Shown here piece by piece: positions 36,385-45,745 of a DNA stretch of 64,000 nt. The DNA lies in NCBI GenBank assembly GCA_023269545.1, contig JAHFTB010000009.1, forward strand, positions 32,685 through 96,684, given 5' to 3'. Made by a program: the position numbers and the translations under genes. Source of the DNA: Verrucomicrobiota bacterium. Lineage in GTDB: Bacteria; Verrucomicrobiota; Verrucomicrobiia; Chthoniobacterales; Xiphinematobacteraceae. Below the pieces are notes generated by a model. That model saw only the letters and a list, made by a program, of their open reading frames with translations, did no database searches and was not told the origin of the DNA. Numbering within the stretch: the first letter of the stretch is position 1; every line of letters starts with the position of its first letter.

Positions 36385-37154
36385 CGGAAATTCATCCTAC
36401 AGCCGTTATTGACCCTTCCGCAGTTATTGCCGACGGCTGTAAGATCGGAGCTTACTGCGTGGTAAGGCCACAAGTGGTATTGAGTAAGGACTGTATCCTT
36501 CACGAGCACGTTGTAGTTCATGGCCCTGCTCATATTGGAATACAAAATGAATTCTATCCCTTTTGCTCCATTGGGCAGCGCAGCCAGGACCTCAAATACC
36601 AAGGAGAGCCTACCTTGTTAAAAATCGGCGACAACAATACTTTTCGTGAATTCGTAACCATCAATCGAAGCACCCTTCCTGGCTCTCAAACGAGCATCGG
36701 AAATTGGGGGAATTTTTTAGCATATAGTCATGTCGCCCACGATTGTTTCGTAGGCAATTCCGTTGTTTTTTCTAATAATGGGACCCTTGCCGGCCACGTT
36801 TTTGTCGGAGACTATGCCATTATTGGTGGCCTGACCGCTGTCCACCAATTTTGTCGCATCGGTGAGCACGCTATCACCGGAGGTTGCTCTAAAATCGTGC
36901 AGGATGTACCTCCATTTATGATTGCGGACGGAAATCCTGCCGTAATACGAGGGGTCAATACCATCGGCCTGAAACGGCGTGGCTTTAAAGAGAATGAAAT
37001 CGCCGCTCTCAAAGATGTTTATCGCACCTTCTATCGGTCGAACTTAAATGTGCGACAAGCCCTGGAAAAAATCCGCGAGAGGGTTCCTCCGATTGCTCCT
37101 GTGGATATCTTCCTCTCTTTTGTCGAGACCACGACTCGTGGGATCATGCATTAG
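36381..37154 (+). CDS. lpxA: UDP-N-acetylglucosamine acyltransferase
   Basis: First enzyme of lipid A synthesis, adding a 3-hydroxyacyl chain from ACP to UDP-GlcNAc. It is a left-handed beta-helix with hexapeptide repeats from the N-terminus (IHPTAVIDPSAVIADGCKIG). The catalytic His lies in YSHVAHDCFVGN, with GGLTAVHQFCRIGEHAITGGCS following. The Gly equivalent to E. coli Gly173 is kept (GGCS), which agrees with an ordinary UDP-GlcNAc acceptor. C-terminal helices begin GVNTIGLKRRGF. 257 aa. Start chosen at the ATG overlapping the lpxC/fabZ stop; an upstream extension would lie inside FabZ. Confidence 0.96.
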   Translation: MTEIHPTAVIDPSAVIADGCKIGAYCVVRPQVVLSKDCILHEHVVVHGPAHIGIQNEFYPFCSIGQRSQDLKYQGEPTLLKIGDNNTFREFVTINRSTLPGSQTSIGNWGNFLAYSHVAHDCFVGNSVVFSNNGTLAGHVFVGDYAIIGGLTAVHQFCRIGEHAITGGCSKIVQDVPPFMIADGNPAVIRGVNTIGLKRRGFKENEIAALKDVYRTFYRSNLNVRQALEKIRERVPPIAPVDIFLSFVETTTRGIMH

Positions 37155-37216
37155 AGGCGTTTTTTTAACACAGAGGATTCCGCTATATGATCCACCTGCC
37201 CCGAATCTTTTGGGTA

Positions 37217-37299
37217 ACTCACGTTACTCATTTTTAGAAGCTCTGGGAGCAAAAAACCATTTTAGCCTACCAGGTTTCCCTTTTTTGCGTCACATCACT
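37217..37299 (+). mobile_element. MITE-like element, copy 5
   Basis: An 83-bp copy, ACTCACGTTACTC to GCGTCACATCACT, flanked by a perfect 5-bp duplication GGGTA at 37212-37216 and 37300-37304. It lies between lpxA and the cardiolipin synthase gene, both on the plus strand, 58 bp upstream of the latter's start. Confidence 0.78.
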
Positions 37300-37356
37300 G
37301 GGTAAGAAGAAAAGTGACTGTTTTTCAAGAACTTGCCTGAAAGGATCTCCGGCGAC

Positions 37357-38814
37357 ATGATTGCCTCCATGGTTCATATGGGATATTGGTTTAATACGCT
37401 GATTTCGTGCACCGTCATTTTATTCCAAATGGCTGGAATCATCTGTGCAGTCCGTGCCATCATGATCGCACGGACTCCACAAGCCGCTATAGGTTGGAGC
37501 ATTGCATTGGTGTTTTTTCCCTATTTGGCGATCCCCCTGTTTCTTATTTTCGGGGAGTCTAATTTTTCGGGTTATACTCTGGCTGGCTCAGGAATCTGTC
37601 CCACTCTCGATACCGCTTTACAGGCCACACTGCACTCTCTGCTTCCTCATCGGAAAAATCCGCCTGAAAAATACGCCCACGCTGCAATCATTGCCGAGAA
37701 ACTTCGTAAATTTCCCTCAACGGAAGGGAATAAAGTTCGATTGCTCATCGATGCCAATCAAGCATTTCCAGACATGTTCGAAGCAATCGAGAAAGCTTCT
37801 CATTACCTCATTGTTCAATTCTATATCATTCGAGATGACCACCTGGGGCGCCAGCTAAAGGAAAAACTCATCGAAGCGTCTCAACGAGGGGTGAGAGTAT
37901 GGCTTCTGTTTGATGGTATAGGTTCCAAACAATTGCCCCCGGCTTACTGTCAGGATCTCCGGCAGGCAGGTATCGACGCCCATGCTTTCATCACTAATCG
38001 ACAATTTGGAAAGCGCTTCCAAATGAACTTTCGCAATCATCGAAAACTATTAATTGCCGATGGTCATATCGCCTATATCGGAGGACTGAATGTGGGAGAT
38101 GAATATGTGGGACTCAAAAAGGGCCTGACTCCTTGGCGGGACACCCATATCCGAATGGAGGGCCCAGCCGTCAATGCTCTACAACTGCTATTTATAGAAG
38201 ATTGGAATTATGTGACACGATCTGTATTGCCCCTTCCCTTCCCGGCCACGCCCTCTGAGGAAAGCAATCAAACTGTATTTCTGGTGACCTCAGACCCTTC
38301 CGAAATGCTACAAGTGGGATCCGCAGTTTACCTAGAGCTAATTCGTTCAGCCCGACAGAGACTTTGGATAGCGAGTCCCTACCTCGTTCCTGACTATGCT
38401 TTACGCCTGGCTCTGTGCCATGCCGCTCTTCGAGGAGTGGATGTGCGTATTTTACTGCCGCAAAGCATCGATCATCTGCTTCCGTGGCTTTCTTCATTCG
38501 GATATTATCCGATTTTGCATCGGGCGGGAGTAAAAGTCTATCGTTATCAAGAGGGCTTTATGCATCAAAAGGTAATGCTTATAGACGACGATCTTGCTGT
38601 AGTGGGCTCTATCAACATGGATTTTCGTTCATTTATGCTCAATTTTGAAGCAGCCGCTGCTATTTGCGATTCTACTTTTGCCCATGATGTGGAACGCATG
38701 TTGTTAGTGGATTTCGATCGGAGCACACTCGAAGATCTCACATGCTATGAAAAGGGAAGTTTTTTATTTCGACTTAAGGTCCGCCTTGCCAACTTGTTTT
38801 CTCCGGAACAGTAA
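37357..38814 (+). CDS. cls: Cardiolipin synthase (phospholipase D family)
   Basis: Membrane enzyme condensing phosphatidylglycerol to cardiolipin. Two N-terminal hydrophobic helices (TLISCTVILFQMAGIICAV and IGWSIALVFFPYLAIPLFLI) precede two HKD motifs: HRKLLIADGHIAYIGGLN near residue 228 and HQKVMLIDDDLAVVGSINMD near residue 405. About 485 aa, the normal size of ClsA. The ATG at 37357 is chosen; a TTG eight codons upstream is possible. It sits downstream of lpxA but is separated by a MITE. Confidence 0.93.
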   Translation: MIASMVHMGYWFNTLISCTVILFQMAGIICAVRAIMIARTPQAAIGWSIALVFFPYLAIPLFLIFGESNFSGYTLAGSGICPTLDTALQATLHSLLPHRKNPPEKYAHAAIIAEKLRKFPSTEGNKVRLLIDANQAFPDMFEAIEKASHYLIVQFYIIRDDHLGRQLKEKLIEASQRGVRVWLLFDGIGSKQLPPAYCQDLRQAGIDAHAFITNRQFGKRFQMNFRNHRKLLIADGHIAYIGGLNVGDEYVGLKKGLTPWRDTHIRMEGPAVNALQLLFIEDWNYVTRSVLPLPFPATPSEESNQTVFLVTSDPSEMLQVGSAVYLELIRSARQRLWIASPYLVPDYALRLALCHAALRGVDVRILLPQSIDHLLPWLSSFGYYPILHRAGVKVYRYQEGFMHQKVMLIDDDLAVVGSINMDFRSFMLNFEAAAAICDSTFAHDVERMLLVDFDRSTLEDLTCYEKGSFLFRLKVRLANLFSPEQ

Positions 38815-38832
38815 AACAACTGCGCAGTCATT

Positions 38833-38856
38833 CTCATTTTAAAGGAATTCCGCTAT
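38833..38856 (+). repeat. Repeat family B, copy
   Basis: CTCATTTTAAA plus GGAATTCCGCTAT, lying 18 bp after the cls stop and between convergent genes. It shares 24 of 25 bases with the other two long copies. Confidence 0.72.
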
Positions 38857-38940
38857 CAATTCCAAAAAATCTTAGCCGTGGGTTCTACGAACTCATCTTA
38901 GGCTATGAGGTCTGCCAATGAAGAATTGCGAATTCACCAG

Positions 38941-39693
38941 CTAAGGAATCCGGCCTTTCTCTTCATGGATAATTCCTTGGGCTACTGCTTCAGCTAGTAC
39001 TTGCCTATGTTGAGAGTGTTGAAGTAGGCCATTTTCGTATCGATTGGAATCAAAACCCAGTTCACAGAGAACCGCAGGCCGTAGATTACAGCGGAGAACA
39101 TGGAATCTGGCAAATTTGATACCACGGATCGGAGTGGAATAGGAGCAGCCTACTGCTTGGAGAATATTGGCTGCCAGGCGTCGCGAATTCGGAGCATAAT
39201 AATAAGTTTCTAACCCGTGTGCACGCCGATTGCCGGACCAATTGATATGGATGCTGACAAAAATCGAGTTTGGCGTGCGATTGGAAATCGAGGTGCGTTC
39301 TCCGAGCGGAATAAAAACGTCACTCTTCCGCGTCAAAATGACATGGTAGCCCTTTTGAATGAGAATTTCAGAGATACGCTCCACAATATCCAACGTAATG
39401 CTCTTTTCATTGACTCCAAAAATTGCCCGACCGCCCATGTCGTACCCTCCATGGCCGGCATCAAGAACCACTGTGTCGAACTTGCCTGCCCCACGATAAT
39501 AATCCATTGACTCGCAGGACGTAAGTATCAAAATGCCTAGCGCACCGCTTAAACTTGGGCGAAGACTTCGCAAAATGGGTTTCCATGCAGCAGCACGTAG
39601 CAGGCGATTTTTGAGTCCGCACACAAACGTGAAGATGCGGTGCCCCCATCTATTTTTCCACCCAAGTCCGCTTTGCTCCATTTTTGGAATCAT
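38941..39693 (-). CDS. N-acetylmuramoyl-L-alanine amidase, probable lipoprotein
   Basis: Zinc amidase (Amidase_3/AmiC family) cleaving stem peptides from peptidoglycan. Zinc and catalytic residues are visible: VVLDAGHGGYDMGG (His), NEKSITLDIV (Glu), FVSIHINWSG (His) and CELGFDSN (Glu). The N-terminus ends in ILILTSCES, a lipobox with the modified Cys near residue 62. This leaves a long basic cytoplasmic lead before the hydrophobic segment, so the true start may be further in. About 250 aa from the ATG at 39693; the ATG at 39681 is equally possible and a TTG extension is less likely. It is divergent from hisF. Confidence 0.88.
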   Translation of the reverse strand: MIPKMEQSGLGWKNRWGHRIFTFVCGLKNRLLRAAAWKPILRSLRPSLSGALGILILTSCESMDYYRGAGKFDTVVLDAGHGGYDMGGRAIFGVNEKSITLDIVERISEILIQKGYHVILTRKSDVFIPLGERTSISNRTPNSIFVSIHINWSGNRRAHGLETYYYAPNSRRLAANILQAVGCSYSTPIRGIKFARFHVLRCNLRPAVLCELGFDSNRYENGLLQHSQHRQVLAEAVAQGIIHEEKGRIP

Positions 39694-39783
39694 AGATCCA
39701 AAAAGGCCCTGTGAGAAAACAAACTTTTTATCGTAATCATTTGGCACTCGTAGCAGCAAGTTTCTCCCCGTATTTTTTCTATC

Positions 39784-40551
39784 ATGCTAACAAAACGCAT
39801 CATTCCCTGCTTGGATGTGACCAACGGTCGCGTGGTAAAAGGAACGCGATTTCTGCAGCTTAGAGACGCCGGAGATCCGGTCGAATGTGCGAAAATGTAT
39901 GATGCACAAGGTGCGGATGAATTGGTCTTTCTGGATATTACTGCTTCGAGTGACAATCGACGTACCCTGATTGACGTGGTGGAAAGGACTGCCAATGAAT
40001 GTTTTATGCCTCTCACTGTGGGAGGAGGGATACGGAATATTGACGATATACGCACACTATTATTGGCAGGAGCCGATAAGGTAAGCATTAACACTTCTGC
40101 TCTTCAGCATTCCGACCTTATCGCCAAAGGCGCGGAAAACTTTGGTTCGCAATGTATTGTGGTGGCAATGGACGTCAAACAGGAGCCAGGATTTGGTTGG
40201 CGGGTCTATACTCATGGAGGACGCCATCCCACCGAGTGGGAGGCCGTAGCTTGGGCAAAACAAGTGGCATCCTTGGGGGCGGGAGAAATTCTTCTGACAA
40301 GTATGGATGCAGATGGGACTTGTGAGGGTTATGATCTGGAGGTGACTCGAGCTGTGACCTGGGCTGTGGGAATTCCTGTGATTGCCAGTGGAGGGGCAGG
40401 GGAATTGAATCATCTGGCGCAAGTTCTCACGGAAGGAGGAGCCGACGCCGTTCTGGCAGCCAGCATTTTTCACTTCGGAAAATATACCATATTAGCAGCC
40501 AAAACATTTCTTGCTTCTCACGGAATTCCTATGAGGTTTTCTTTTTTATAG
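39784..40551 (+). CDS. hisF: Imidazole glycerol phosphate synthase cyclase subunit
   Basis: Cyclase of histidine biosynthesis; with HisH it turns PRFAR and ammonia into IGP and AICAR. TIM barrel starting [23 protein letters not shown] with catalytic Asp in CLDV. The second Asp is in VVAMDVKQE near residue 130. Phosphate-binding strands are [10 protein letters not shown] and [11 protein letters not shown]. 255 aa, normal. No hisH or other his genes are beside it. Its 3' end overlaps the convergent MauE-like gene by 23 bp. Confidence 0.96.
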   Translation: MLTKRIIPCLDVTNGRVVKGTRFLQLRDAGDPVECAKMYDAQGADELVFLDITASSDNRRTLIDVVERTANECFMPLTVGGGIRNIDDIRTLLLAGADKVSINTSALQHSDLIAKGAENFGSQCIVVAMDVKQEPGFGWRVYTHGGRHPTEWEAVAWAKQVASLGAGEILLTSMDADGTCEGYDLEVTRAVTWAVGIPVIASGGAGELNHLAQVLTEGGADAVLAASIFHFGKYTILAAKTFLASHGIPMRFSFL

Positions 40552-40948
40552 GCATCAATAAAAAGGCGGCGCCTAGGGATATTGCCACATCCTTCCATAG
40601 AGCGAACCAGAGCGCCAGGGGGCTTCCTTCGTTTTGTCCTGGCAAACAGCCACAACTGATCACCAAACCACGCAAAAGAGCAGTTCCCAAAGCATAGAGG
40701 AACATTCCCATCAAGAGTAAAACCAGCGAAGCGCCCCAATGGCGAGTATGTGGTATTAAAAGAAGAGTGCCAGCGCCGAATTCCAAGAGTGAAATCACTA
40801 TAGCCGCCGGTTTCCAACACCAGGGAGAAAGAATCAGATACCGTGCAATGTTCATTGCGAACTCATCTGATTTGCTTGCTTTTACAGCTCCTGAATAAAG
40901 GAATAAAAGACCCAGTGTCAGGGCCACTATGAGTCGAACGGTTTTCAT
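40529..40948 (-). CDS. MauE/DoxX-like membrane protein
   Basis: 139-aa inner-membrane protein with four hydrophobic helices and a conserved-looking ISCGCLPGQ loop near residue 97. This resembles the MauE/DoxX family, in which the CxC-type cysteines are thought to support disulfide or redox chemistry. The N-terminus ([25 protein letters not shown]) is typical of the group. It follows folP with a 4-bp overlap, so the two are translated together. The role with folP is unclear. Confidence 0.78.
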   Translation of the reverse strand: MKTVRLIVALTLGLLFLYSGAVKASKSDEFAMNIARYLILSPWCWKPAAIVISLLEFGAGTLLLIPHTRHWGASLVLLLMGMFLYALGTALLRGLVISCGCLPGQNEGSPLALWFALWKDVAISLGAAFLLMPIKKKTS

Positions 40949-41847
40949 TTTATACGGGCTTCGCTATAGCACATCCTATGTACAGTTGCGATAGTATGAA
41001 GAGCAGCAGGAACATTATGAACACGAAAAATGGAGGCTCCTCGCAATATGCCCGATACCATACATGCGACAGTTCCCGCATCTCGCTGATTGGGTTGAGC
41101 GATATTGAGTACACTTCCAATGACATGTTTGCGAGAAACAGGAAGAAGAAGGGGAAGACGAAAAGTGTGTAGCGTTTCCAATTCCCGATAGATTCTTAAG
41201 TTATCATGATCCTGTTTTGCGAAGTCGATTCCTGGATCAAGGATGATGCTAGTTCGCTCCATACCGGCTTGTTCCGCCCAACGGATCTTTTCCTCAAAAA
41301 AATCTCGCAGTGAGTGGAGAATATTAGTGTATCGCATATGCCGATGGGAGACCTTGGGTTCTCCCACAGAATGCATAATGACGAGAGCTGCACCGTGTTC
41401 GGCGCAAATACGGGCATTCTCTGCGGTGGGAAGTGCTCCGATGTCATTGAGAATGTGCCCGCCATATGCCAAAATAGCTCGTGCCACTGCGGGACGCCAA
41501 GTATTGAGAGAAAGGAGAGGGGGGCGCCCGACATTTTGCATGGCCGAACCAAAATTTTGTACAAAAGGAAGAAGTCGTTGGATTTCTTCTTGTTCACTGA
41601 TAGGCCTTCGATTAGTGCGGGCACTTTCTGCTCCGACATCCACAATGTCGGCTCCTTGAGCGATCATTTTGCGAGCATGGTCCAGAGCCAATGTAGGATC
41701 AGTCACTCCATCGCCCGAAAATGAATCGTCGTTGATATTCAAGATTCCCATGATCAAGGGATGCCCTGTCAACGGAATTTTAAGCCCGCGTGTCCGGATG
41801 TAGTTATGGATTTTTAATTGAGACTCATTCTCAAAATCAGCTTGCAC
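40945..41847 (-). CDS. folP: Dihydropteroate synthase
   Basis: Folate pathway enzyme joining p-aminobenzoate to dihydropterin pyrophosphate. TIM barrel with the signature PLIMGILNINDDSFSGDG near residue 30 (the usual form is NVTPDSFSDGG), AQGADIVDVGAESARTN, and the later PGIDFAKQ and VSRKHVIG segments. 300 aa including a 20-residue N-terminal extension. Its stop overlaps the MauE-like gene start by 4 bp. There are no other folate genes nearby. Confidence 0.93.
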   Translation of the reverse strand: MQADFENESQLKIHNYIRTRGLKIPLTGHPLIMGILNINDDSFSGDGVTDPTLALDHARKMIAQGADIVDVGAESARTNRRPISEQEEIQRLLPFVQNFGSAMQNVGRPPLLSLNTWRPAVARAILAYGGHILNDIGALPTAENARICAEHGAALVIMHSVGEPKVSHRHMRYTNILHSLRDFFEEKIRWAEQAGMERTSIILDPGIDFAKQDHDNLRIYRELETLHTFRLPLLLPVSRKHVIGSVLNIAQPNQRDAGTVACMVSGILRGASIFRVHNVPAALHTIATVHRMCYSEARIK

Positions 41848-41977
41848 TTTTTTATTCGTCGGACAGATTGCTCAACCATGAGCCAATTTTCAGTGAGGTG
41901 TTCCACCGTTTTAGCAACCAGTTGTATTATGGCTGCCGAGCCACAGTAATCCTAAATTTTTCACAGCGATCTCAAAA

Positions 41978-43378
41978 ATGCACGCAAAGAAGTTACTCCA
42001 CACAAGCGAAACTGAATTGACCGCCTGGAAGCGCCAAGTGGGGCAGGTCAGCTTGCCGGAAGTCCATCGTACCATCTTTGTGCCTGGAAAAGTTCCCTTC
42101 TGGCGGAAGATGGCTGCCTTTGCGGGGCCTGGCTTTCTCATTTCCGTCGGTTACATGGACCCTGGCAACTGGGCAACCGATCTCGCTGGCGGAGCACAAT
42201 TTGGCTATACTCTTCTGGCTGCTATTTTGATCTCGAATCTGATGGCGGTGTTCTTACAGCATCTTTGCGTTAAGCTGGGAGTTGTCACAGGGCGTGATCT
42301 TGCGCAGGCATGTCGGGACCATTATTCCGTTCCTACGGTTTGGTTTCTTTGGATTCTCTGTGAGCTAGCCATCGCAGCCTGTGATCTTGCGGAAGTCGTG
42401 GGTTCTGCCATTGGTTTGCAACTCCTCTTTGGCATTCCAGTGATTTGGGGCTGTCTCATTACTTGTCTGGATGTGCTCATCGTCCTTTATCTCCACAACA
42501 AGGGATTCCGTTGGGTGGAAGCCATCGTCATTGCCCTCATTGCGACCGTTGGCGTTTGTTTTACCGCAGAGCTATTTTTCTCCAAGCCAAGCATTACCGG
42601 GGTTCTGCTCGGATTCGTTCCGAGTGCGGATATTCTGAAAAACCGGGAAATGCTCTATGTGAGCATCGGTATCCTTGGGGCGACCGTCATGCCACATAAC
42701 CTCTATCTGCATTCCTCCGTGGTTCAAACAAGAAATTTCAAACGTACTTCGGAGGGAAAGCGTGAAGCTATCCGATTTGCGACCCTCGATTCTACCTTTG
42801 CACTTCTGTTCGCCTTGTTCATCAACGCGGCTATCCTGATCTTGGCAGCGGCGGCTTTCCACTGGAATGGCCATCAAGATGTAGCCGAAATTCAGGACGC
42901 TTATAAGCTCCTGAGTCCCACATTAGGCATTGCGGCTGCGAGTACTATTTTTGCAGTGGCTCTGCTGGCATCCGGCCAGAATTCCACTCTCACCGGCACA
43001 CTGGCGGGACAAATCGTCATGGAAGGTTTTCTTAACTTCCGTATCACTCCTTGGCTGCGGAGGCTCATTACCCGAGGTATTGCGATTATCCCTGCTGTCT
43101 GCATCGTGGGATATTATGGAGAAAGCAAAACCACCGAACTCCTGATAGCCAGCCAGGTAGTACTTAGCATGCAACTAGGTTTTGCTATTTGGCCGCTGAT
43201 GCGGTTTACGGGGGATAAGAAAAAGATGGGGGAATTTGTAAATCCCGTCTGGATCAAGATCTCTGGCTGGATTATTACTATCAGCATCATCGTTCTCAAC
43301 ATGAAGCTGCTCTTCGATACTTGTGTGCCGGAAACCATTAGTAAGGTCTTTTATCGCACGCTGGGTCTCTCCGACTGA
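41978..43378 (+). CDS. mntH: NRAMP-family divalent metal transporter
   Basis: Proton-coupled importer of Mn(II)/Fe(II) in the inner membrane. The helix 1 metal-binding motif is present: GYMDPGNWATDLAGGAQFGY near residue 60 (DPGN). The helix 6 motif is MPHNLYLHSS near residue 235 (MPH), and about eleven hydrophobic helices can be counted. 466 aa, somewhat longer than E. coli MntH (412). It overlaps the next transporter gene by one base (TGATG), so the pair is translationally coupled. No MntR or Fur-type box was recognised upstream. Confidence 0.93.
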   Translation: MHAKKLLHTSETELTAWKRQVGQVSLPEVHRTIFVPGKVPFWRKMAAFAGPGFLISVGYMDPGNWATDLAGGAQFGYTLLAAILISNLMAVFLQHLCVKLGVVTGRDLAQACRDHYSVPTVWFLWILCELAIAACDLAEVVGSAIGLQLLFGIPVIWGCLITCLDVLIVLYLHNKGFRWVEAIVIALIATVGVCFTAELFFSKPSITGVLLGFVPSADILKNREMLYVSIGILGATVMPHNLYLHSSVVQTRNFKRTSEGKREAIRFATLDSTFALLFALFINAAILILAAAAFHWNGHQDVAEIQDAYKLLSPTLGIAAASTIFAVALLASGQNSTLTGTLAGQIVMEGFLNFRITPWLRRLITRGIAIIPAVCIVGYYGESKTTELLIASQVVLSMQLGFAIWPLMRFTGDKKKMGEFVNPVWIKISGWIITISIIVLNMKLLFDTCVPETISKVFYRTLGLSD

Positions 43379-44346
43379 TGAATAGGGCAATCATCAGAGA
43401 GTTTTTGGAGACTCGCCAGATTGGCATTTACTTTGGGATGGTTGTTTTGGCAGCTATTGTCGCTATAGGGGTGCCCGGTACCGTCGTTCCGGAGTCAAGT
43501 ATCAATCCGGCTCTTGCGCTCATGCTGTTTGTCACCTTCTTACAGGTGCCTTTTGCAGACCTTCGGAAGGCTTTTTTGCAGGTTCGCTTCATGTCAGCTT
43601 TGCTTACAGCCAATTTTGTAGTGATCCCGCTTCTCGTCACCATTCTTCTTCGATTTGCTCCGGCTCATCCCATGGTTCGATTGGGGATCCTTTTAGTGCT
43701 ATTGGCACCTTGCGTGGATTATGTAGTGACGTTTTCTCATTTGGGTCGTTCTGATGCCTCTCTATTACTGGCAGCGACACCTGTTCTCCTGACAATGCAA
43801 ATGTTAGTACTGCCAGTTTATATCACTTTATTCCTTGGAAAAGAGGCCTCCTCTCTTATTATCCACAGGGGTCCCTTTATCAGTGCCTTTATTTGGCTGA
43901 TTATAGTGCCGCTATTATTTGCTGGTCTTGTACAATTATGGGCGGCACGTACTGAGATCGGAAAATGGATATTAGCAAGGCTGGGCTTACTGCCGGTACC
44001 GGCAACTGCATTCGTCTTGTTTCTGGTAATTGCAGCAGTGATGCCTCGGGTGGGAGCAGTGAAGGATATGGCATGGACAGTGATTCCGATTTATATTACC
44101 TTTGCAATCATTGCGCCGATGTTCGGGTGGATGATCGGACGATTATTTCGCCTCGAAATACCGGCTGCTCGGGCGATAGCGTTTAGTGCCGGCACGCGGA
44201 ATTCACTTGTAGTATTGCCGCTGGCCCTTGCTGTGCCAGGGGGATTGCCCCTTTTGCCAGCAATCATCGTGACACAGACGTTGATCGAGCTGCTCAGTGA
44301 ACTGGTTTATGTGCGATTGATTCCTCAGCTAACCAAAACTTCCTGA
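43378..44346 (+). CDS. BASS/ACR3-like transporter (possible arsenite or organic-anion carrier)
   Basis: 322-aa membrane protein with about ten helices of the bile acid:Na+ symporter superfamily. The fold landmarks are ALALMLFVTFLQVPFADLRKAF in helix 2, and LLVLLAPCVDYVVTFSHLGRSDA in helix 4. The Cys in APC matches the position of the essential Cys of ACR3 arsenite exporters (APCTAMV in many). The C-terminal core has ARAIAFSAGTRNSLVVLPLALA. No arsR or arsC gene is nearby, so arsenite is only one option. Coupled to mntH by a one-base overlap. Confidence 0.8.
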   Translation: MNRAIIREFLETRQIGIYFGMVVLAAIVAIGVPGTVVPESSINPALALMLFVTFLQVPFADLRKAFLQVRFMSALLTANFVVIPLLVTILLRFAPAHPMVRLGILLVLLAPCVDYVVTFSHLGRSDASLLLAATPVLLTMQMLVLPVYITLFLGKEASSLIIHRGPFISAFIWLIIVPLLFAGLVQLWAARTEIGKWILARLGLLPVPATAFVLFLVIAAVMPRVGAVKDMAWTVIPIYITFAIIAPMFGWMIGRLFRLEIPAARAIAFSAGTRNSLVVLPLALAVPGGLPLLPAIIVTQTLIELLSELVYVRLIPQLTKTS

Positions 44347-44427
44347 ACGCACATTGGGCAGATCTGTCCGATTTCCAAAAAAAAGTAAATAGCGGCATGG
44401 GAATTTTTGCTATATGATATTCGCATT

Positions 44428-45417
44428 ATGAAATGCATTGTTACAGGGGCGGCGGGTTTTATTGGTAGCCACCTCACGGATTTACTTGTTTCTGAAGGAC
44501 ACGAAGTCATTGGAATTGATGACCTTTCTACGGGAAGGCAGAGTAATTTGGAAGGCGCAGAAAAGAGCGGTCGCTTTCGTCTCCTTCATAAAAGCATCAC
44601 GGATCTATCGCTTTCTGACATGGGTTCGGACAAAATTGATTGGATTTTTCATCTTGCAGGGCGGGCCGATCTCGTACCATCCATCCAAAAGCCGGAAGAG
44701 TATTTTCAAGTAAATGTCGAAGGCACATTTCGTATGCTTGAGATAGCGCGAGCCCTTGGAGTGCGGCGGTTTATTTACACAGCAAGTTCGAGCTGCTATG
44801 GAATTCCTCAGGTGATCCCAACGCCTGAGACATATCCCTGCATGACAACACATCCCTATGGATTGACCAAATATCTTGGTGAACAGCTCGTCCTGCATTG
44901 GGCTCTGGTGTATCAACTTCCGGCACTTTCATTGCGCCTCTTCAACGTTTATGGTCCGCGAAGCCGGACTGCAGGTGCCTATGGAGCGGTTTTTGGAGTA
45001 TTTTTAAAACAAAAGCTTTCAGGAAAACCTTTCACTGTCGTGGGGAATGGAACTCAAACTCGTGATTTTATCTACGTTACGGATGTAGCTCATGCCTTCT
45101 TATCAGCTGCGAAAGCCGCTGCTTCCGGCGAGGCATTGAATGTAGGTTCCGGCGGCACCACTACTATTAATCGCCTTGTGGAATTGTTGGGAGGAGACGT
45201 AGTCTATGTGCCGAAACGTCCTAGCGAACCCGACAGTAGTTTGGCTGACATTACGCGCATTTGCGAAGCGATCGGTTGGAAGCCGAGGATAGATTTTAAG
45301 ACCGGCGTTGCCAAGATGTTAGAAGTGATCGAGGACTGGCGTGAGGCTCCTCTTTGGGATCAACAATCCATCGCGTCCGCAACGACAGATTGGTTTAAGT
45401 ATCTTGGGAATCGATAA
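44428..45417 (+). CDS. NAD-dependent sugar-nucleotide epimerase/dehydratase (SDR)
   Basis: Extended short-chain dehydrogenase acting on a UDP- or other nucleotide sugar, probably for surface polysaccharide. NAD motif GAAGFIGSHLTDLL at the N-terminus, IDDLSTGRQSNLEG, the catalytic Ser in TASSSCYGIP and the YxxxK pair in HPYGLTKYLGE near residue 145. LFNVYGPRSR and GTQTRDFIYVTDVA follow. About 329 aa. The start at 44428 (MKCIVTG) is preferred over a longer one. UDP-glucose 4-epimerase, UDP-GlcNAc 4-epimerase or a UDP-glucuronate enzyme are all possible. It stands alone. Confidence 0.88.
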   Translation: MKCIVTGAAGFIGSHLTDLLVSEGHEVIGIDDLSTGRQSNLEGAEKSGRFRLLHKSITDLSLSDMGSDKIDWIFHLAGRADLVPSIQKPEEYFQVNVEGTFRMLEIARALGVRRFIYTASSSCYGIPQVIPTPETYPCMTTHPYGLTKYLGEQLVLHWALVYQLPALSLRLFNVYGPRSRTAGAYGAVFGVFLKQKLSGKPFTVVGNGTQTRDFIYVTDVAHAFLSAAKAAASGEALNVGSGGTTTINRLVELLGGDVVYVPKRPSEPDSSLADITRICEAIGWKPRIDFKTGVAKMLEVIEDWREAPLWDQQSIASATTDWFKYLGNR

Positions 45418-45710
45418 ATAGACCTCTATTCACAAATTCAGGCTTGGGGACTGCGGGTGGGAATTGTGAGGGAAGAAAAAGGAAGTAACGAAGGGGAAAA
45501 AGTAACGAAGTTACCTCTATTTATTTGTATCGTTTTCTAAAATAATCAGTTACGCTCGCATTCATTGGAGAATCATGTGGATATCGCAATCTCCGTGCCC
45601 ATCAAATCATTCCTTTCTGCTAATAAATCTTCATGACTATTCCCTCCGAATTTTATCCGCCCATTTTTTTTAAGGTCAATGTTCGGACAAACCAGAGAGC
45701 GTTGCGCGGT

Positions 45711-45745
45711 GTCATTTGCGGAAGTCATTTGCGGAAGTCATTTGA
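45711..45745 (+). repeat. 13-bp tandem repeat upstream of lhgO
   Basis: GTCATTTGCGGAA occurs twice in tandem (45711-45723, 45724-45736) followed by a partial third copy GTCATTTGA. It is directly followed by an inverted repeat. Confidence 0.8.

Noticed and set aside
3985..38892. Shared 12-mer GTTCGTAGAACC near 3985 and inverted near 38883
   Set aside because: The match is short and near-palindromic with no flanking similarity, so chance or a very decayed repeat cannot be separated.
43378..44346. Naming the second transporter ArsB/Acr3 outright
   Set aside because: The APC cysteine motif fits, but there is no arsenic operon context and the superfamily also includes organic-anion symporters.
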